The notes beneath the pieces are model-generated. The model was not told where the DNA came from, searched no databases, and saw nothing but the letters and a program-made list of their open reading frames with translations. Below are positions 16,348 to 26,700 of a stretch of DNA of 64,000 nucleotides, in pieces (the first letter of the stretch is position 1; every line of letters begins with the position of its first letter). Location: positions 1-64,000 of the forward strand of contig NZ_VZZJ01000014.1 in NCBI RefSeq assembly GCF_008806345.1, in the 5' to 3' direction. Source of the stretch: Methylobacterium planeticum. GTDB lineage: Bacteria; Pseudomonadota; Alphaproteobacteria; Rhizobiales; Beijerinckiaceae. The position numbers and the translations under genes are program-made.

Positions 16348-16527
16348 ATGACTGAACCGAAGAAGCTGGTCCGCGTGCTGACGACGGAGGTTCCCGGTGG
16401 CTATGAACTCGTGATCGAGGCGGATGACGGCCGCGTGATCAGGGTCGTGGCGACCTCCCGTCAGATCGAGGCCCTAGCACGCCAATTCACGAAGCTCGTC
16501 GACGATGAGGAGCAGGCGGGCGGCTGA
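16348..16527 (+). CDS. Hypothetical small protein, 59 aa
   Basis: A 59-residue protein with a beta-rich first half (VRVLTTEVPGGYELVIEADD, then RVIRVVAT) followed by a helix (QIEALARQFTKLVDDEEQ). The pattern suggests a small folded adaptor-like protein. The ATG at 16348 was chosen because the upstream frame loses compositional sense. No family recognised. Confidence 0.5.
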   Translation: MTEPKKLVRVLTTEVPGGYELVIEADDGRVIRVVATSRQIEALARQFTKLVDDEEQAGG

Positions 16528-16778
16528 GACGTCCACACTGCGGGATCGACGGGCCGATAACCCGGCACCGCCCGATCCGGCGCGGTTTCCTGCGGACGGC
16601 AGGAGACCATCCCGTGTCCGCAGGCCGCGGCTCAGACCGCGCTGCTGAACCACAAATTACTAGTATGATTTGACTAATTGATACGTTCATTTATTTGATG
16701 CAAAAGCATTCTGGCAGAACCGCGCCAAATTGCGCGGCTATCATAGCCATCTATGATGCCAAAATAAGCCTGAGGTTA

Positions 16779-17033
16779 ATGTCCAGGTATTTCTTCGACA
16801 TCGATGACGGTGAAGTAACGCACGATGATCGAGGCGTCGAGCTGATCAACCTGAATGTTGTCCGCCATTACGCAGTGCGTGTGGCGCAGGACTGTGCCAG
16901 TCGCCACCTTGGTGAGGGACGAAGCCGTTCCGTGGCCGTCAGCGTCCGCGATCCCACGGGCCGGCGCATCCTCAGGATCTCCCTGAACTGCGTGATCGAG
17001 GGTGAGGCATCCCGGGATCCTCCCCCGCGCTGA
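16779..17033 (+). CDS. DUF6894-like small protein
   Basis: An 84-residue protein beginning MSRYFFDIDDGE, followed by DDRGVEL and a region ending in RRILRISLNCVIEG. This arrangement matches the small DUF6894 proteins that are multicopy in Methylobacterium and Bradyrhizobium; their function is unknown. GAGG precedes the ATG at 16779. The sequence just upstream (16640-16780) is notably AT-rich, likely promoter, which contrasts with the GC-rich coding part. Confidence 0.7.
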   Translation: MSRYFFDIDDGEVTHDDRGVELINLNVVRHYAVRVAQDCASRHLGEGRSRSVAVSVRDPTGRRILRISLNCVIEGEASRDPPPR

Positions 17034-17164
17034 ACTCCGGTTCGGCACGCGGACCGAGTGGTCCCTTGAAGCGCGAAAGCTCCGGCAGACTCCAGCCGGG
17101 GCGCCGTTGCGGATGTGGCGTGATCAGACCCGGCACGCGGCGCCGTAGCCCGGCGTCGTTGGAT

Positions 17165-17278
17165 TCACCGCCCGGGTTCGACCGAGTCGCCGTGCGACCG
17201 CACGATGTCTCCGACGGCGCCCTGCACCTTGCCGCCGAGTTCCCTGGCGACGCCCGTCAGGCGATCGAGATCAACCAT
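17165..17278 (-). CDS. CsbD-like mini-protein, 37 aa
   Basis: A short ORF starting MVDLDRLTGVARELGGKVQG and ending after SHGDSVEPGR. The GKVQGAVGDIV core is characteristic of CsbD-family stress proteins, which are small, hydrophilic and helix-forming. AAGGAGA lies seven bases before the ATG, supporting translation. It is about half the usual family length, so it is either a minimal or a truncated CsbD. A second CsbD-like gene lies 75 bases upstream on the same strand. Confidence 0.6.
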   Translation of the reverse strand: MVDLDRLTGVARELGGKVQGAVGDIVRSHGDSVEPGR

Positions 17279-17353
17279 CTTCGTCTCCTTGCGTCTGCGT
17301 TCGTTGCCGGCGCAACGTTCGCGGGTGCTTCGGTGCCCCGTCGGGTCTCAGCC

Positions 17354-17506
17354 TCAGGTCTTCGGCGGCGTCCGCTCCGGCTTGGTCCGGCGCTTCTCAC
17401 CCTTGCCCTCGGTCTCGACGCGAACGTCGCCGGTCAGCTTGCCGATCGCGTCCTTGACCGAACTCTTGAGCCTGTCGGCGGAGGGCTGCTTCTTGTCCTT
17501 GCTCAT
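17354..17506 (-). CDS. CsbD family stress-response protein, 50 aa
   Basis: MSKDKKQPSADRLKSSVKDA leads into IGKLTGDVRVETEGKGEKRR, the lysine-rich repetitive pattern of the CsbD family. These proteins are general-stress-induced in many bacteria; their molecular role is unknown. The start at 17506 is the last ATG that keeps the whole motif. It pairs with the 37-residue CsbD-like ORF just downstream, and a three-PAS LuxR regulator is encoded about 100 bases downstream in sequence on the same strand. Confidence 0.72.
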   Translation of the reverse strand: MSKDKKQPSADRLKSSVKDAIGKLTGDVRVETEGKGEKRRTKPERTPPKT

Positions 17507-17601
17507 GAGCTCTGCAACTCCTGCGCGTGAAATCGCTCGTTCGAGCAAGCGGACCCGACTGGCCGCAAGCCGATGATGCGAAATTACCAGTCACGTCGAT
17601 C

Positions 17602-19062
17602 CTATTGACCAGTCGCGGTGGTCGGGAAGCCGTTCTCGCGGCCCCAGATGATCACCTCGGTCCGCTTGTGGACGCCGAGCTTGCGGTAGAGCGCGGCACT
17701 GTGGTTGCGGACCGTGTTGCGGGACAGGTTCAGGCGCTTGGCGATCGCGTCGTCGCTCTGTCCGGAGCAGATCAGGTTGAGGATCTGGCGCTCGCGGACC
17801 GTGAGGCTCAGGGCTGGTTCCTCGGGGCTTTCCTGCCCCGGGTGGCGCAGGTTGGCGAGCTTCTCGATCAAGCCGCGGCTGAACCAGGAGGTGTCGCTCA
17901 TCACCGCCTCGATCGCCGCGAACAGGTCGCGCTCCGAGCGCTTGCGCTCCGTGATGTCCTGCAGGACGGCGAGGATGTAGTCCTCGTCACCGATCGCGAC
18001 GCGCTCGGCCGAGATCAGGCAGTCGAGTTCGGCACCGTCCTCGTGGCGCAGGCAGGTCTCCAGGCCGATCACGTAGCCGGTGCGCGTCACGGCGGATTCG
18101 AAGCGGATGCGCGCCGTATCGGTGATCCAGAGCCCGATCTCGCCCGGCGCCCGCCCGACGATCCTGTCCTCGCCGTAGCCGAAGACCCGGGAGAAGGCCT
18201 CGTTGATCCCCGTGATGGTGAAGCCCTCGGCCCGGGCGAGCAGCGTCGGGACGGGGGTGAGGCGGAAAGCTTTGGCGAAGCGCTCCTCGCTCTGGCGCAA
18301 GGCCGACTCGGCCTTTCGGCGCAGCTCGAGATCCGCGAAGGTGAAGAGCATGCAGGGCTCCTCGCCCATCTCCATCGGCTGACCCGCCACGATGACGAAG
18401 CGCGTGCCGCCATCGGGCAGGGTCAGGCAAGCCTCCATCTGCGGGATGGTGCCGCCCTCGTTCAGCCGCGAGATCGCCAGGTCGCGGTTCCGGGCCCCTG
18501 CCAGGACGTCCACCTCGTATACGCTGCGCCCGATCACGGCGTCGCGGGTGTAGCCGGTCATCTCCAAGAAGCCGGCATTGACCTTGACGTGACGCAGGTC
18601 CGCGAGCCTGCAGATCACGGCCGGCGCCGGATTGGCGTTGAACGTGGTCTCGAAGCGCTCCTCCGCCTCGAATTGCGGCGTCACGTTCTGCAGGATCAGA
18701 GCAAGGCAGCTCGGGTTGCCGTCCCGGTCGGTGGCGACGAGGCTGCGGAGGGAATGCACGAAATCGACGTCGGGCCGATCGGTGCGGGTGACCTCGACGA
18801 TGACGTCGTGGAAGGTCTCGCCGGCAACGACGCGCTCGATCGGGTACTGGTCGGGGGCGCGGTTGTTGCGGTAGCGGAGCGAGAAGCGGGCCCGGTAGGC
18901 ATCGACGGTCTCGCCCAGTTCCTCCAGGGTCGCCGCCCCGTGCATGGCGAGGGCCGCCTCGTTCGCCCAGGTGATGGACTGGTCGGGCTCGACCAGAATG
19001 ATCCCCTCGGTCAGGCCGGCGATGATCTGCCGAAGTTCTGATCTGTCGACGCCCTGCGTCAC
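17602..19062 (-). CDS. Multi-PAS LuxR-type response regulator
   Basis: A 486-residue soluble sensor-regulator. Three PAS domains are seen at about 10-125, 140-250 and 265-375, the last followed by LQDITERKRSE. A LuxR/NarL helix-turn-helix at about 415-475 (LTVRERQILNLICSGQSDDA) ends the protein. There is no receiver domain and no membrane segment, so it probably senses a cytoplasmic ligand or redox cofactor directly and binds DNA. No cognate kinase lies nearby; the neighbouring CsbD genes are possible targets, by position only. Confidence 0.9.
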   Translation of the reverse strand: MTQGVDRSELRQIIAGLTEGIILVEPDQSITWANEAALAMHGAATLEELGETVDAYRARFSLRYRNNRAPDQYPIERVVAGETFHDVIVEVTRTDRPDVDFVHSLRSLVATDRDGNPSCLALILQNVTPQFEAEERFETTFNANPAPAVICRLADLRHVKVNAGFLEMTGYTRDAVIGRSVYEVDVLAGARNRDLAISRLNEGGTIPQMEACLTLPDGGTRFVIVAGQPMEMGEEPCMLFTFADLELRRKAESALRQSEERFAKAFRLTPVPTLLARAEGFTITGINEAFSRVFGYGEDRIVGRAPGEIGLWITDTARIRFESAVTRTGYVIGLETCLRHEDGAELDCLISAERVAIGDEDYILAVLQDITERKRSERDLFAAIEAVMSDTSWFSRGLIEKLANLRHPGQESPEEPALSLTVRERQILNLICSGQSDDAIAKRLNLSRNTVRNHSAALYRKLGVHKRTEVIIWGRENGFPTTATGQ

Positions 19063-19265
19063 CAGCTCGGCCCTGCTTCCCTGTCGACGCGGATCGGTCG
19101 AGCGCTCAACAAGGGGACGGTCCGGCAGTTCCGGACCGCTTAGCCGGATCGGTGGTATAACAGCACTAATGCCGTGATCGTGAAGCGTAGTGCTTCGCGA
19201 TGCTGAGCTCCGTTGCGGCGGTGCCCCTCGCGGGGGCGGGGGCGGTCAGTTCGAGAGATCCGGGG

Positions 19266-19736
19266 TCAGGCCGGGACGCGGCCATCCGGCGTGTAGCGGT
19301 CGATGGCACCCGGCAGGTCCCGCGAGAGACGGGACAGAAGTTCCTCGCGCGAGAGGCCCGTCTGCTGGGCGAGGGTGGAGAGGATGTCGGGGCCGATCGC
19401 CTTCTCAAGATCGGACGAGGGCAGGTCCCGGTTCGGGCCCTGGTCCACCCAGGATTTCGCGGTCTCGCCATGCCCGTTTCGGGTGAAGTGATCGACGAGT
19501 TCGCTCAAGCCGCTGGCGAGCAGTCCGCCGACGCCACCCGCACCCGCACCGCCGAGCAGGTTGCCGAGGCCCGAGGGCGCCGTGCTCTGGCCCGTTGCCG
19601 GTCCGGCCTGCCCCGGCGCCCGGTTCGGCTCCTTGCCGAGGTCTCCCAGCAGCTCGGCGATCTTGTCCCGGTTCTGATAGCCCGCGACGGCGAGCAACCC
19701 GAGCAACGCCGTCATCGACGGATATCCGCGGCTCAT
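19266..19736 (-). CDS. YidB/DUF937 family protein
   Basis: A 156-residue protein with an N-terminal hydrophobic helix ([14 protein letters not shown]), a glycine/alanine-rich middle ([13 protein letters not shown]) and the conserved C-terminal block [21 protein letters not shown] followed by [12 protein letters not shown]. These are the marks of the YidB family, whose function is unknown. CAGGGAGGACTTGCG precedes the ATG at 19736. It stands alone. Confidence 0.85.
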   Translation of the reverse strand: MSRGYPSMTALLGLLAVAGYQNRDKIAELLGDLGKEPNRAPGQAGPATGQSTAPSGLGNLLGGAGAGGVGGLLASGLSELVDHFTRNGHGETAKSWVDQGPNRDLPSSDLEKAIGPDILSTLAQQTGLSREELLSRLSRDLPGAIDRYTPDGRVPA

Positions 19737-19895
19737 CGCAAGTCCTCCCTGATCTGTTCGGATTCAAGAGGGCCGAACTTGGCTTGGTTCCGGCAGCGGA
19801 CCAGCCGCGTGCGCGATCGAACCGCGGCCGAGCCCGGTTCGCCGGCGCGCGGTGCCCGTCAGTCGGCGGATCGCGCGTCTACGACAGACATATCG

Positions 19896-19910
19896 TGTCA
19901 TCAGATGACA
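19896..19910. promoter_or_regulatory. Palindrome TGTCATC-A-GATGACA upstream of the M20 gene
   Basis: A perfect 7-1-7 inverted repeat lies 114 bases before the M20 peptidase start, in an AT-richer pocket. Such symmetry fits a GntR- or IclR-type dimer, and an IclR regulator is encoded three genes downstream. Binding is inferred only. Confidence 0.45.
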
Positions 19911-20023
19911 TCGAATTCACAGATTGACACTTGATGGCAACATGCTGACCTTGGGACCACGCGAACGATGATCTTCCGCCTCGGTCCGTCCTTCGGCAGC
20001 GAGGCATCCGCAGAGGTCGCCCC

Positions 20024-21316
20024 ATGACGCCGATCGACGACACGCTCCGCGCCGCCATCCAAGACTCGGTCGAGCGCGGGTTCGACGAGCAGGTCGCCTT
20101 CACGCAGGACATGATCCGCTTTCCCTCCCTGCGCGGGGCGGAGCACGCCATCCAGGACCATGTCTTCCGCGCCCTGAGGAGCCGCGGCTACGCGATGGAC
20201 CGGTTCCCGATGGACCCGGCCGCTCTCGCGGCGCATCCGGGCGGGGCGGCCGTCACGCCCGAGCACTCGGACGCGCCGATCGTCGTCGGCATCCACCGGC
20301 CGCGCCGCGAGGCCGGGCGGTCCCTGATCCTGCAGGCGCACGTGGACGTGGTGCCTCCGGGGCCGGCCGAGATGTGGACGCACGGCCCCTTCGAGCCCGT
20401 CATCGCGGGGGACTGGCTCTACGGCCGCGGCGGCGCCGACATGAAGGCCGGGCACGCGGCCAACCTGTTCGCCCTCGACGCCCTGCGCCGGATCGGGATG
20501 CAGCCGGCCGCGACGGTCTACGTGCAGTCGGTGGTCGAGGAGGAATCGACCGGCAACGGCGCCCTGATGACCCACCTGCGCGGGTTCAGGGCCGACGCCG
20601 TGCTGATCCCGGAGCCCGAGGACGAGAAGCTGGTGCGGGCGAATACCGGGGTGCTGTGGTTCCGCGTCGAGGTCCGCGGCATGCCCGTCCACGTGCGCGA
20701 GATGACGTCCGGCTCCAATGCCATCGACGCCACCTACCGGGTGATCGCGGAGCTGCGCGCCCTTGAGGCGGAATGGAACGCGCGCAAGGGCGCGCATCCG
20801 CATTTCGCGGACGAGGCGCATCCGATCAACCTGAACATCGGCAAGATCGAGGGGGGCGACTGGGCCTCCTCGGTGCCGGGCTGGTGCCGGATCGATTGCC
20901 GGATCGCATTCTACCCGGGCGAGACGGCGGCGGATGCCGCGCGGGCGATCTCCGAGCGCCTCGCCGCCTTCGCGCGCACCGACAGCTTCCTGTCGAACAA
21001 CCCGCCTCAGGTGACCTTCAACGGCTTCCACGCGGAGGGCTACGTTCTGGAACCGGGCTCCGAGGCCGAGGCGGTGCTGGAACAAATCCATCGCGTCGTG
21101 ACGGGCCGTCCGCTCGAATCGTTCATGACGGCGGGCTACCTCGATACCCGCGTCTACGCCCTCTACGACCGGATCCCGGCCCTCTGCTACGGGCCGATCT
21201 CGCAGAACATCCACGGCTTCGACGAGCGCGTCAGCCTCGCCTCCCTCAAGCGCGTCACCACGACGATCGCCCTGTTCGTCGCGCAATGGTGCGGGCTCGA
21301 GCCGATCGAGGCTTGA
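20024..21316 (+). CDS. M20 family metallohydrolase (ArgE/DapE-type deacylase)
   Basis: A 430-residue cytoplasmic di-zinc amidohydrolase. Metal and catalytic residues are visible: H106 and D108 in LQAHVDVVPPG, the bridging D139 in GRGGADMKAG and the catalytic glutamate of VVEEESTGNG (172-174). A dimerisation domain follows (about 195-310). ArgE/DapE relatives remove acyl groups from N-acyl amino acids or related amides. The gene heads a plus-strand series with an MHS transporter, an IclR regulator and putA, which suggests a substrate whose breakdown releases proline. The real substrate is unknown. Confidence 0.88.
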   Translation: MTPIDDTLRAAIQDSVERGFDEQVAFTQDMIRFPSLRGAEHAIQDHVFRALRSRGYAMDRFPMDPAALAAHPGGAAVTPEHSDAPIVVGIHRPRREAGRSLILQAHVDVVPPGPAEMWTHGPFEPVIAGDWLYGRGGADMKAGHAANLFALDALRRIGMQPAATVYVQSVVEEESTGNGALMTHLRGFRADAVLIPEPEDEKLVRANTGVLWFRVEVRGMPVHVREMTSGSNAIDATYRVIAELRALEAEWNARKGAHPHFADEAHPINLNIGKIEGGDWASSVPGWCRIDCRIAFYPGETAADAARAISERLAAFARTDSFLSNNPPQVTFNGFHAEGYVLEPGSEAEAVLEQIHRVVTGRPLESFMTAGYLDTRVYALYDRIPALCYGPISQNIHGFDERVSLASLKRVTTTIALFVAQWCGLEPIEA

Positions 21317-21378
21317 GCGGCGGGTGAACGATCACGGCGCTGTCGGCCCAGGGTCCGACGCGAGAGGGGGCCAGCACC

Positions 21379-22737
21379 ATGACCACGCAATCCGCCGCGA
21401 CGACGACCGGGCCGCGAAACCAGTCCAGGCGCGCCGCGATCGCCTCCTTCGTCGGCACCACGATCGAGTGGTATGACTTCTTCATCTACGGGACGGCCGC
21501 CGCCCTGGTGTTCGGGCCCCTGTTCTTCGCCGAATCGACGCCCTTCATCGCGACTCTGTCGGCCTTCGGCACCTTCGCGGTGGGCTTCCTGGCCCGCCCG
21601 GTCGGCGGCCTGATCTTCGGTCATTTCGGGGATCGCTTCGGCCGCAAGCGGGCGCTCGTGGTCACCCTCGTGATGATGGGCCTGGCGACCACCGGCATCG
21701 GCCTTTTGCCGACCTACGCCTCGATCGGCTTCTGGGCGCCCACGCTCCTCGTCGTCCTGCGCCTGATCCAGGGCATCGCGGTCGGTGGCGAGTGGGGGGG
21801 CGCCGTCCTGCTCGCGGCGGAGCACGCGCCCAAGGGCCGGAGCGTATTCTACGCGTCCTTCGCGCAGCTCGGCAGCCCCGCCGGACAGATCCTGTCGCTG
21901 CTGGCGTTCCGCCTCGCCAGCCTCCTCGACAAGCAGGCCTTCCTGGACTGGGGCTGGCGGCTGCCCTTCCTCGTCAGCGCGGTCCTGCTCCTCGTCGGCC
22001 TCGCGATCCGTCTCGGCGTCGAGGAATCCCCCGACTTCGAGCGCTCTCAGCGCGAGGTCGGCGCGGCGCAGGCGCCGATCCGCGAGGTGCTGCGTACCAG
22101 CCTGACGCCGCTGATGCTGGCGGCGGGCGCCAACACCATGGGCATCGCCTCGGTCTACCTCTTCAACACCTTCATGATCGCCTACACGACGCAGTATCTC
22201 GGCATCGAGCGGGCGACGATCCTCGACGCACTCCTGGTCGGCGCCTTCGTGCAGCTCGTGATGACGCCGGTCGGCGCTCGCATCGCGGAAGCGATCCGCA
22301 ACGAGCGCCTGTTCCTGCAGATCGCCCTGATCTGGGCGATGCTGGCGCCCTACCCGCTCTTCCTGCTCGTCGACACCCGTGCGGTCTGGGCGATCATCCT
22401 CGGCCTGTGTATCAACATCATCGGCGTCGCGACCTTCTACGCCGTGATCGCCGGCTACGTGGCGAACGCCTTCCCGACGCGGGTCCGGTACACCGCGATC
22501 TCGATCGCCTACCAGTTCTGCGGGGCCATCGCGGGGGGCCTCACGCCGGTCATCGGCACCATCCTGGCGGAGCAGTTCCGCGGGCATTGGTGGCCGATCG
22601 CCGCCTTCGCCACGACGCTGGCGGTGATCTCCTTCGTCTGCGTGACGCTCCTGGCCGGACATCAGCGCCGGGCCGCCGCCTTGGCCGTCGCGGCCGAGAC
22701 AAGGCAAGCTAGGGCATTCCCCCGGCCGACACGTTGA
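21379..22737 (+). CDS. MFS transporter, metabolite:H+ symporter (MHS) type
   Basis: A 452-residue, twelve-helix permease of the ShiA/ProP-like branch. Diagnostic are SFVGTTIEWYDFFIYGTAAAL near the N-terminus, the loop GHFGDRFGRKRAL between helices 2 and 3, and RLIQGIAVGGEWGGAVLL. MHS carriers take up organic acids, shikimate, betaine or proline with protons. It starts 62 bases after the M20 gene, with GAGGGGG ahead of the ATG, and probably imports the substrate of that enzyme. Confidence 0.88.
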   Translation: MTTQSAATTTGPRNQSRRAAIASFVGTTIEWYDFFIYGTAAALVFGPLFFAESTPFIATLSAFGTFAVGFLARPVGGLIFGHFGDRFGRKRALVVTLVMMGLATTGIGLLPTYASIGFWAPTLLVVLRLIQGIAVGGEWGGAVLLAAEHAPKGRSVFYASFAQLGSPAGQILSLLAFRLASLLDKQAFLDWGWRLPFLVSAVLLLVGLAIRLGVEESPDFERSQREVGAAQAPIREVLRTSLTPLMLAAGANTMGIASVYLFNTFMIAYTTQYLGIERATILDALLVGAFVQLVMTPVGARIAEAIRNERLFLQIALIWAMLAPYPLFLLVDTRAVWAIILGLCINIIGVATFYAVIAGYVANAFPTRVRYTAISIAYQFCGAIAGGLTPVIGTILAEQFRGHWWPIAAFATTLAVISFVCVTLLAGHQRRAAALAVAAETRQARAFPRPTR

Positions 22738-22752
22738 AGAGACAGGGACGGG

Positions 22753-23556
22753 ATGGGAGGCGTCGAGATCAGGCCGGTCGAGATCATCGCCCCGAAACCC
22801 GGGGTGCCGCTCGTTCGAGCGCTCGACCGTGGGGTGGCCCTGCTGAAGGCATTCACGGCGGAGAAGCCGCGACGGACGCTGACCGAGCTTGCCGTCGCGA
22901 CGAGCCTCGACAAGGGCACGGCGCGCCGTCTTCTGCACACCCTGGCGCTCTGCGGCCTCGTCGCCCACGACGAGCGGACGGGGCTCTACGCGCTGACGAT
23001 CGGGGTGCTCGAACTCGGGGCCGCCGTGGAGACGGGGCGCGATCTCCATGAAGTCGCAGCTCCCTACCTCGCGGAGATCGCCGCGAAGACCCGGGCCACG
23101 GCCTTCCTGTGGGTTCACCACGAGGGATCGGCCCTCTGCGTCGGCCGCGTCCGGGCTCCGGGACCCAGCGTCGAGGTCGCATGGTCAACGATCGGCACGC
23201 GCATCCCGCTGAATTGCGGCGCCGGTCCCCGCACACTCCTGGCATTCCTCCCCGCGGAGGAGCGCGAGGCGGCCCTGTCGCGTCCGCTGACCGCCCGGAC
23301 GCCCGCGAGCCAGACTGAGCCTGATCAACTTCGGTCGGAGACCGCGCGGATCCGGGTACAGGGTTGGGAATTCGCCGTCGACGACTTCGTCGTGGGTCTC
23401 TGCGCCCTCGGCGCGCCGATCTTCGAGCCGAGCGGGACCTTGGCGGGCTCCCTCAGCATCACGACGCTCACGGGCCAGATCGCGGCCGATTCCTGCGGGG
23501 ACCAGCTCGGGCCGATCCTTCGGGCCGCCGCCGAGATCGGCGCGAACCTGGCCTGA
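22753..23556 (+). CDS. IclR family transcriptional regulator
   Basis: A 267-residue regulator. The winged helix-turn-helix is at about 20-80 (LTELAVATSLDKGTARRLLH). The effector domain (about 90-260) has the GAF-like IclR fold with ILRAAAEIGANLA at the end. It starts 15 bases after the MFS gene stop, so it is co-transcribed and likely controls this catabolic set. IclR proteins bind a small metabolite; proline, P5C or the imported compound are candidates. Confidence 0.88.
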   Translation: MGGVEIRPVEIIAPKPGVPLVRALDRGVALLKAFTAEKPRRTLTELAVATSLDKGTARRLLHTLALCGLVAHDERTGLYALTIGVLELGAAVETGRDLHEVAAPYLAEIAAKTRATAFLWVHHEGSALCVGRVRAPGPSVEVAWSTIGTRIPLNCGAGPRTLLAFLPAEEREAALSRPLTARTPASQTEPDQLRSETARIRVQGWEFAVDDFVVGLCALGAPIFEPSGTLAGSLSITTLTGQIAADSCGDQLGPILRAAAEIGANLA

Positions 23557-23797
23557 CGGCTTGTGCCAGGACACATGCGACGGGCCGCGCGCGCCCTGTG
23601 GCCGCGATCCGACCGGATTCCGGAACGCGTCTGGGCTCCTGATGCGTTCACGTCGAGCAGCCCCGCGCTCGACCGAGGGAATAGGGCGAGCGCGCCGCCC
23701 CCGCAGGGCGAGAAGCTTGCTTGCGCAAGGTGAGGACAGGCGCGCCGCCCCTCTCCGCTTGAGCGCCGCGACGGCCGAGGCAACGGACAGGACAGCC

Positions 23798-26700
23798 ATG
23801 GACGACCCGCTTGACCATCCGGTCCATCAGCCCTCCGGAACGCTCGATGCGCCGGAGCTGTTCGCGGCCTTCGCGGACGGTCTCGATCCGCAGGGCCCGC
23901 TCCGGGCGGAGATCACGGCGGCCTATCGGCGGCCGGAGCCGGATTGCCTGCCGCCGCTGATCGCCGCCGCGACCCTATCGCCTGCTCGGGCCGAGGCCGC
24001 GGGCCGGCTGGTGCGCAGGCTCGTCGGCACCCTGCGCGCCAAGGGCCACCGGAGCGGCGTCGACGGTCTCGTGCGCGAGTACGACCTGTCGAGCCAGGAG
24101 GGGATCGCGCTGATGTGCCTTGCCGAGGCGTTGCTGCGCATTCCCGATGCGGAGACGAGGGACGCGCTGATCCGCGACAAGATCGGCCGCGGCGACTGGC
24201 TTGCCCATCTCGGCCACAGCCCTTCGCTCTTCGTCAACGCGGCGACCTGGGGCCTCTTCGTCACCGGCCGGCTCACCGGGGCCGTCAGCGAGAGCGGCCT
24301 GACCGCCGCGATGACGCGCTTGATTGCGCGGGGTGGCGAACCCCTGATCCGGCACGGCGTCGACCTCGCCATGCGGATGATGGGCGAGCAGTACGTCACC
24401 GGCGAGACCATCGAGCGCGCGTTGGAGAACAGCCTTCGGATGGAGGCGCACGGCTTTCGCTACTCCTTCGACATGCTCGGCGAGGCCGCCCTGACGGCGG
24501 CGGACGCCACCCGCTACCACGCCGAGTACGAGCGGGCGATCCACGCCATTGGCCGGGCGGCGGTGGGACGCGGGCTCTACGGGGGGCCCGGCATCTCGAT
24601 CAAGCTCTCGGCGCTCCACCCGCGGTATATCCGTGCCCAGAGGGCCCGGGTCCTGGCCGAATTGCTGCCACGCGTCGCCACCCTCACGGCGCTGGCCCGG
24701 CGCTACGACATCGGCCTCAACATCGACGCCGAGGAATCCGACCGGCTCGACCTCTCCCTCGACATCCTGGAAGCCCTCTGCGGCGATCCGGCCCTCGCCG
24801 GCTGGAACGGCGTCGGCTTCGTGGTCCAGGCCTACCAGAAGCGCGCGCCCTTCGTGCTCGACTTCATCATCGACCTCGCGCGCCGCACCGGCCGCCGGAT
24901 CATGGTCCGCCTCGTCAAGGGCGCCTACTGGGACAGCGAGATCAAACGGGCCCAGGTCGACGGCCTGGAAGACTTCCCGGTCTTCACCCGCAAGGTGCAC
25001 ACCGACGTGTCCTACCTCGCCTGCGCAGCCAAGCTGCTCGCCGCGCCGGACGCGGTGTTCCCACAATTCGCCACTCACAATGCCCAGACCCTGGCGAGCA
25101 TCTACACCATGGCGGGCGAGGGCTTTCAGATCGGCGATTACGAGTTCCAATGTCTGCACGGGATGGGCGAGGCCCTCTACGAGGAGGTGGTGGGCCACAA
25201 CAAGCTCGATCGGCCCTGCCGCATTTACGCGCCGGTCGGGACCCATGAGACGCTGCTCGCCTACCTCGTGCGGCGGCTCCTCGAGAACGGCGCCAATTCC
25301 TCCTTCGTCCACCGCATCGCCGATCCGGCGGTAGCGGTCGCTGAGCTCGCCCGCGATCCGGTGGCCGAGGCGCTGGCGATCGAGCCCCTCGGCCTGCCAC
25401 ACCGCGCGATCAAACGCCCGCGCGATCTTTACCCTGATCGGGCGAATTCCGCGGGCCTCGACCTCTCGAACGAGGGCACCCTTGCCGAACTCGCAAACGC
25501 GCTCCGGTCCAGCGCGACGACATCCTGGCATGCCGCCCCTATTGTGACCGGGCGAACCGCAACGACCGCGCCACAGGACGCCGCGGAGCCGGTCATCAAC
25601 CCGGCGGACCGGCGTGACCGCGTCGGCACGGTCATGGTGGCCGAGGCCGCGGATGTCGAGACGGCGCTCGCCGCGGCGGAGGCCTCGCACGCGGATTGGG
25701 CCCGCGTTCCGCCGCGTGAGCGCGCCGCCTGCCTGAGGCGCGCGGCGGACCGTCTAGAGGCGCGCCAAGCCGAACTCATCGGCCTCCTCGTGCGGGAGGC
25801 CGGCAAGTCCGTCGCGAACGCAGTCTCGGAGATCCGCGAGGCGGTGGATTTCCTGCGCTACTACGCGGGCGAGGCCAGCGCGTTCATGGAGGAGACCCAC
25901 CGTCCCCTCGGGCCCGTGCTCTGCATCAGCCCATGGAATTTTCCGCTGGCGATCTTCACCGGTCAGGTCGCGGCCGCCCTCGCCGCCGGGAACGCGGTGC
26001 TGGCCAAGCCCGCCGAGGAGACGCCGCTGATCGCGGCGGAGGCGGTCCGCCTGCTTCACGAGGCCGGCGTGCCGGTCTCCGCCCTGCAGTTCCTGCCCGG
26101 TCGCGGCGATGTCGGCGCCCGCCTCGTCGGCGATGAGCGGGTGCGCGGCGTGATGTTCACCGGCTCGACCGAGGTCGCCCGGCTGATTCAGATGCGTCTC
26201 GCGGAGCGGCTGAACCCGGATGGACGGCCCGTCCCGCTGATCGCCGAGACCGGGGGGCAGAACGCCCTCGTGGTCGATTCCTCGGCATTGACCGAACAGG
26301 TCGTGGTGGACGTGCTCGCCTCCGCCTTCGACTCGGCCGGGCAGCGCTGTTCGGCGCTGCGCCTGCTCTGCCTGCAGGACGATGTGGCCGAGCGGACGCT
26401 CGCCATGCTGAAGGGGGCGATGGCCGAGCTCACCATCGGCAACCCGGACCGGCTCGCGATCGATGTCAGCCCGGTGATCAGCGCGGAGGCGCAGGGTGGG
26501 ATCCTCGAGCACATCGCGGCCATGCGGGCGGCGGGGCGGCGGGTGCACCAATCCGCCCTGCCGGTCGCCTGCGCCGCGGGCAGCTTCGTGCCCCCGACCG
26601 TCATCGAGCTGTCCGGTGTCCCCGAACTGACCCGTGAGGTGTTCGGCCCGGTGCTGCACGTAGTGCGCTTTCCCCGCGGAGGACTCGACCGGCTGATGGC

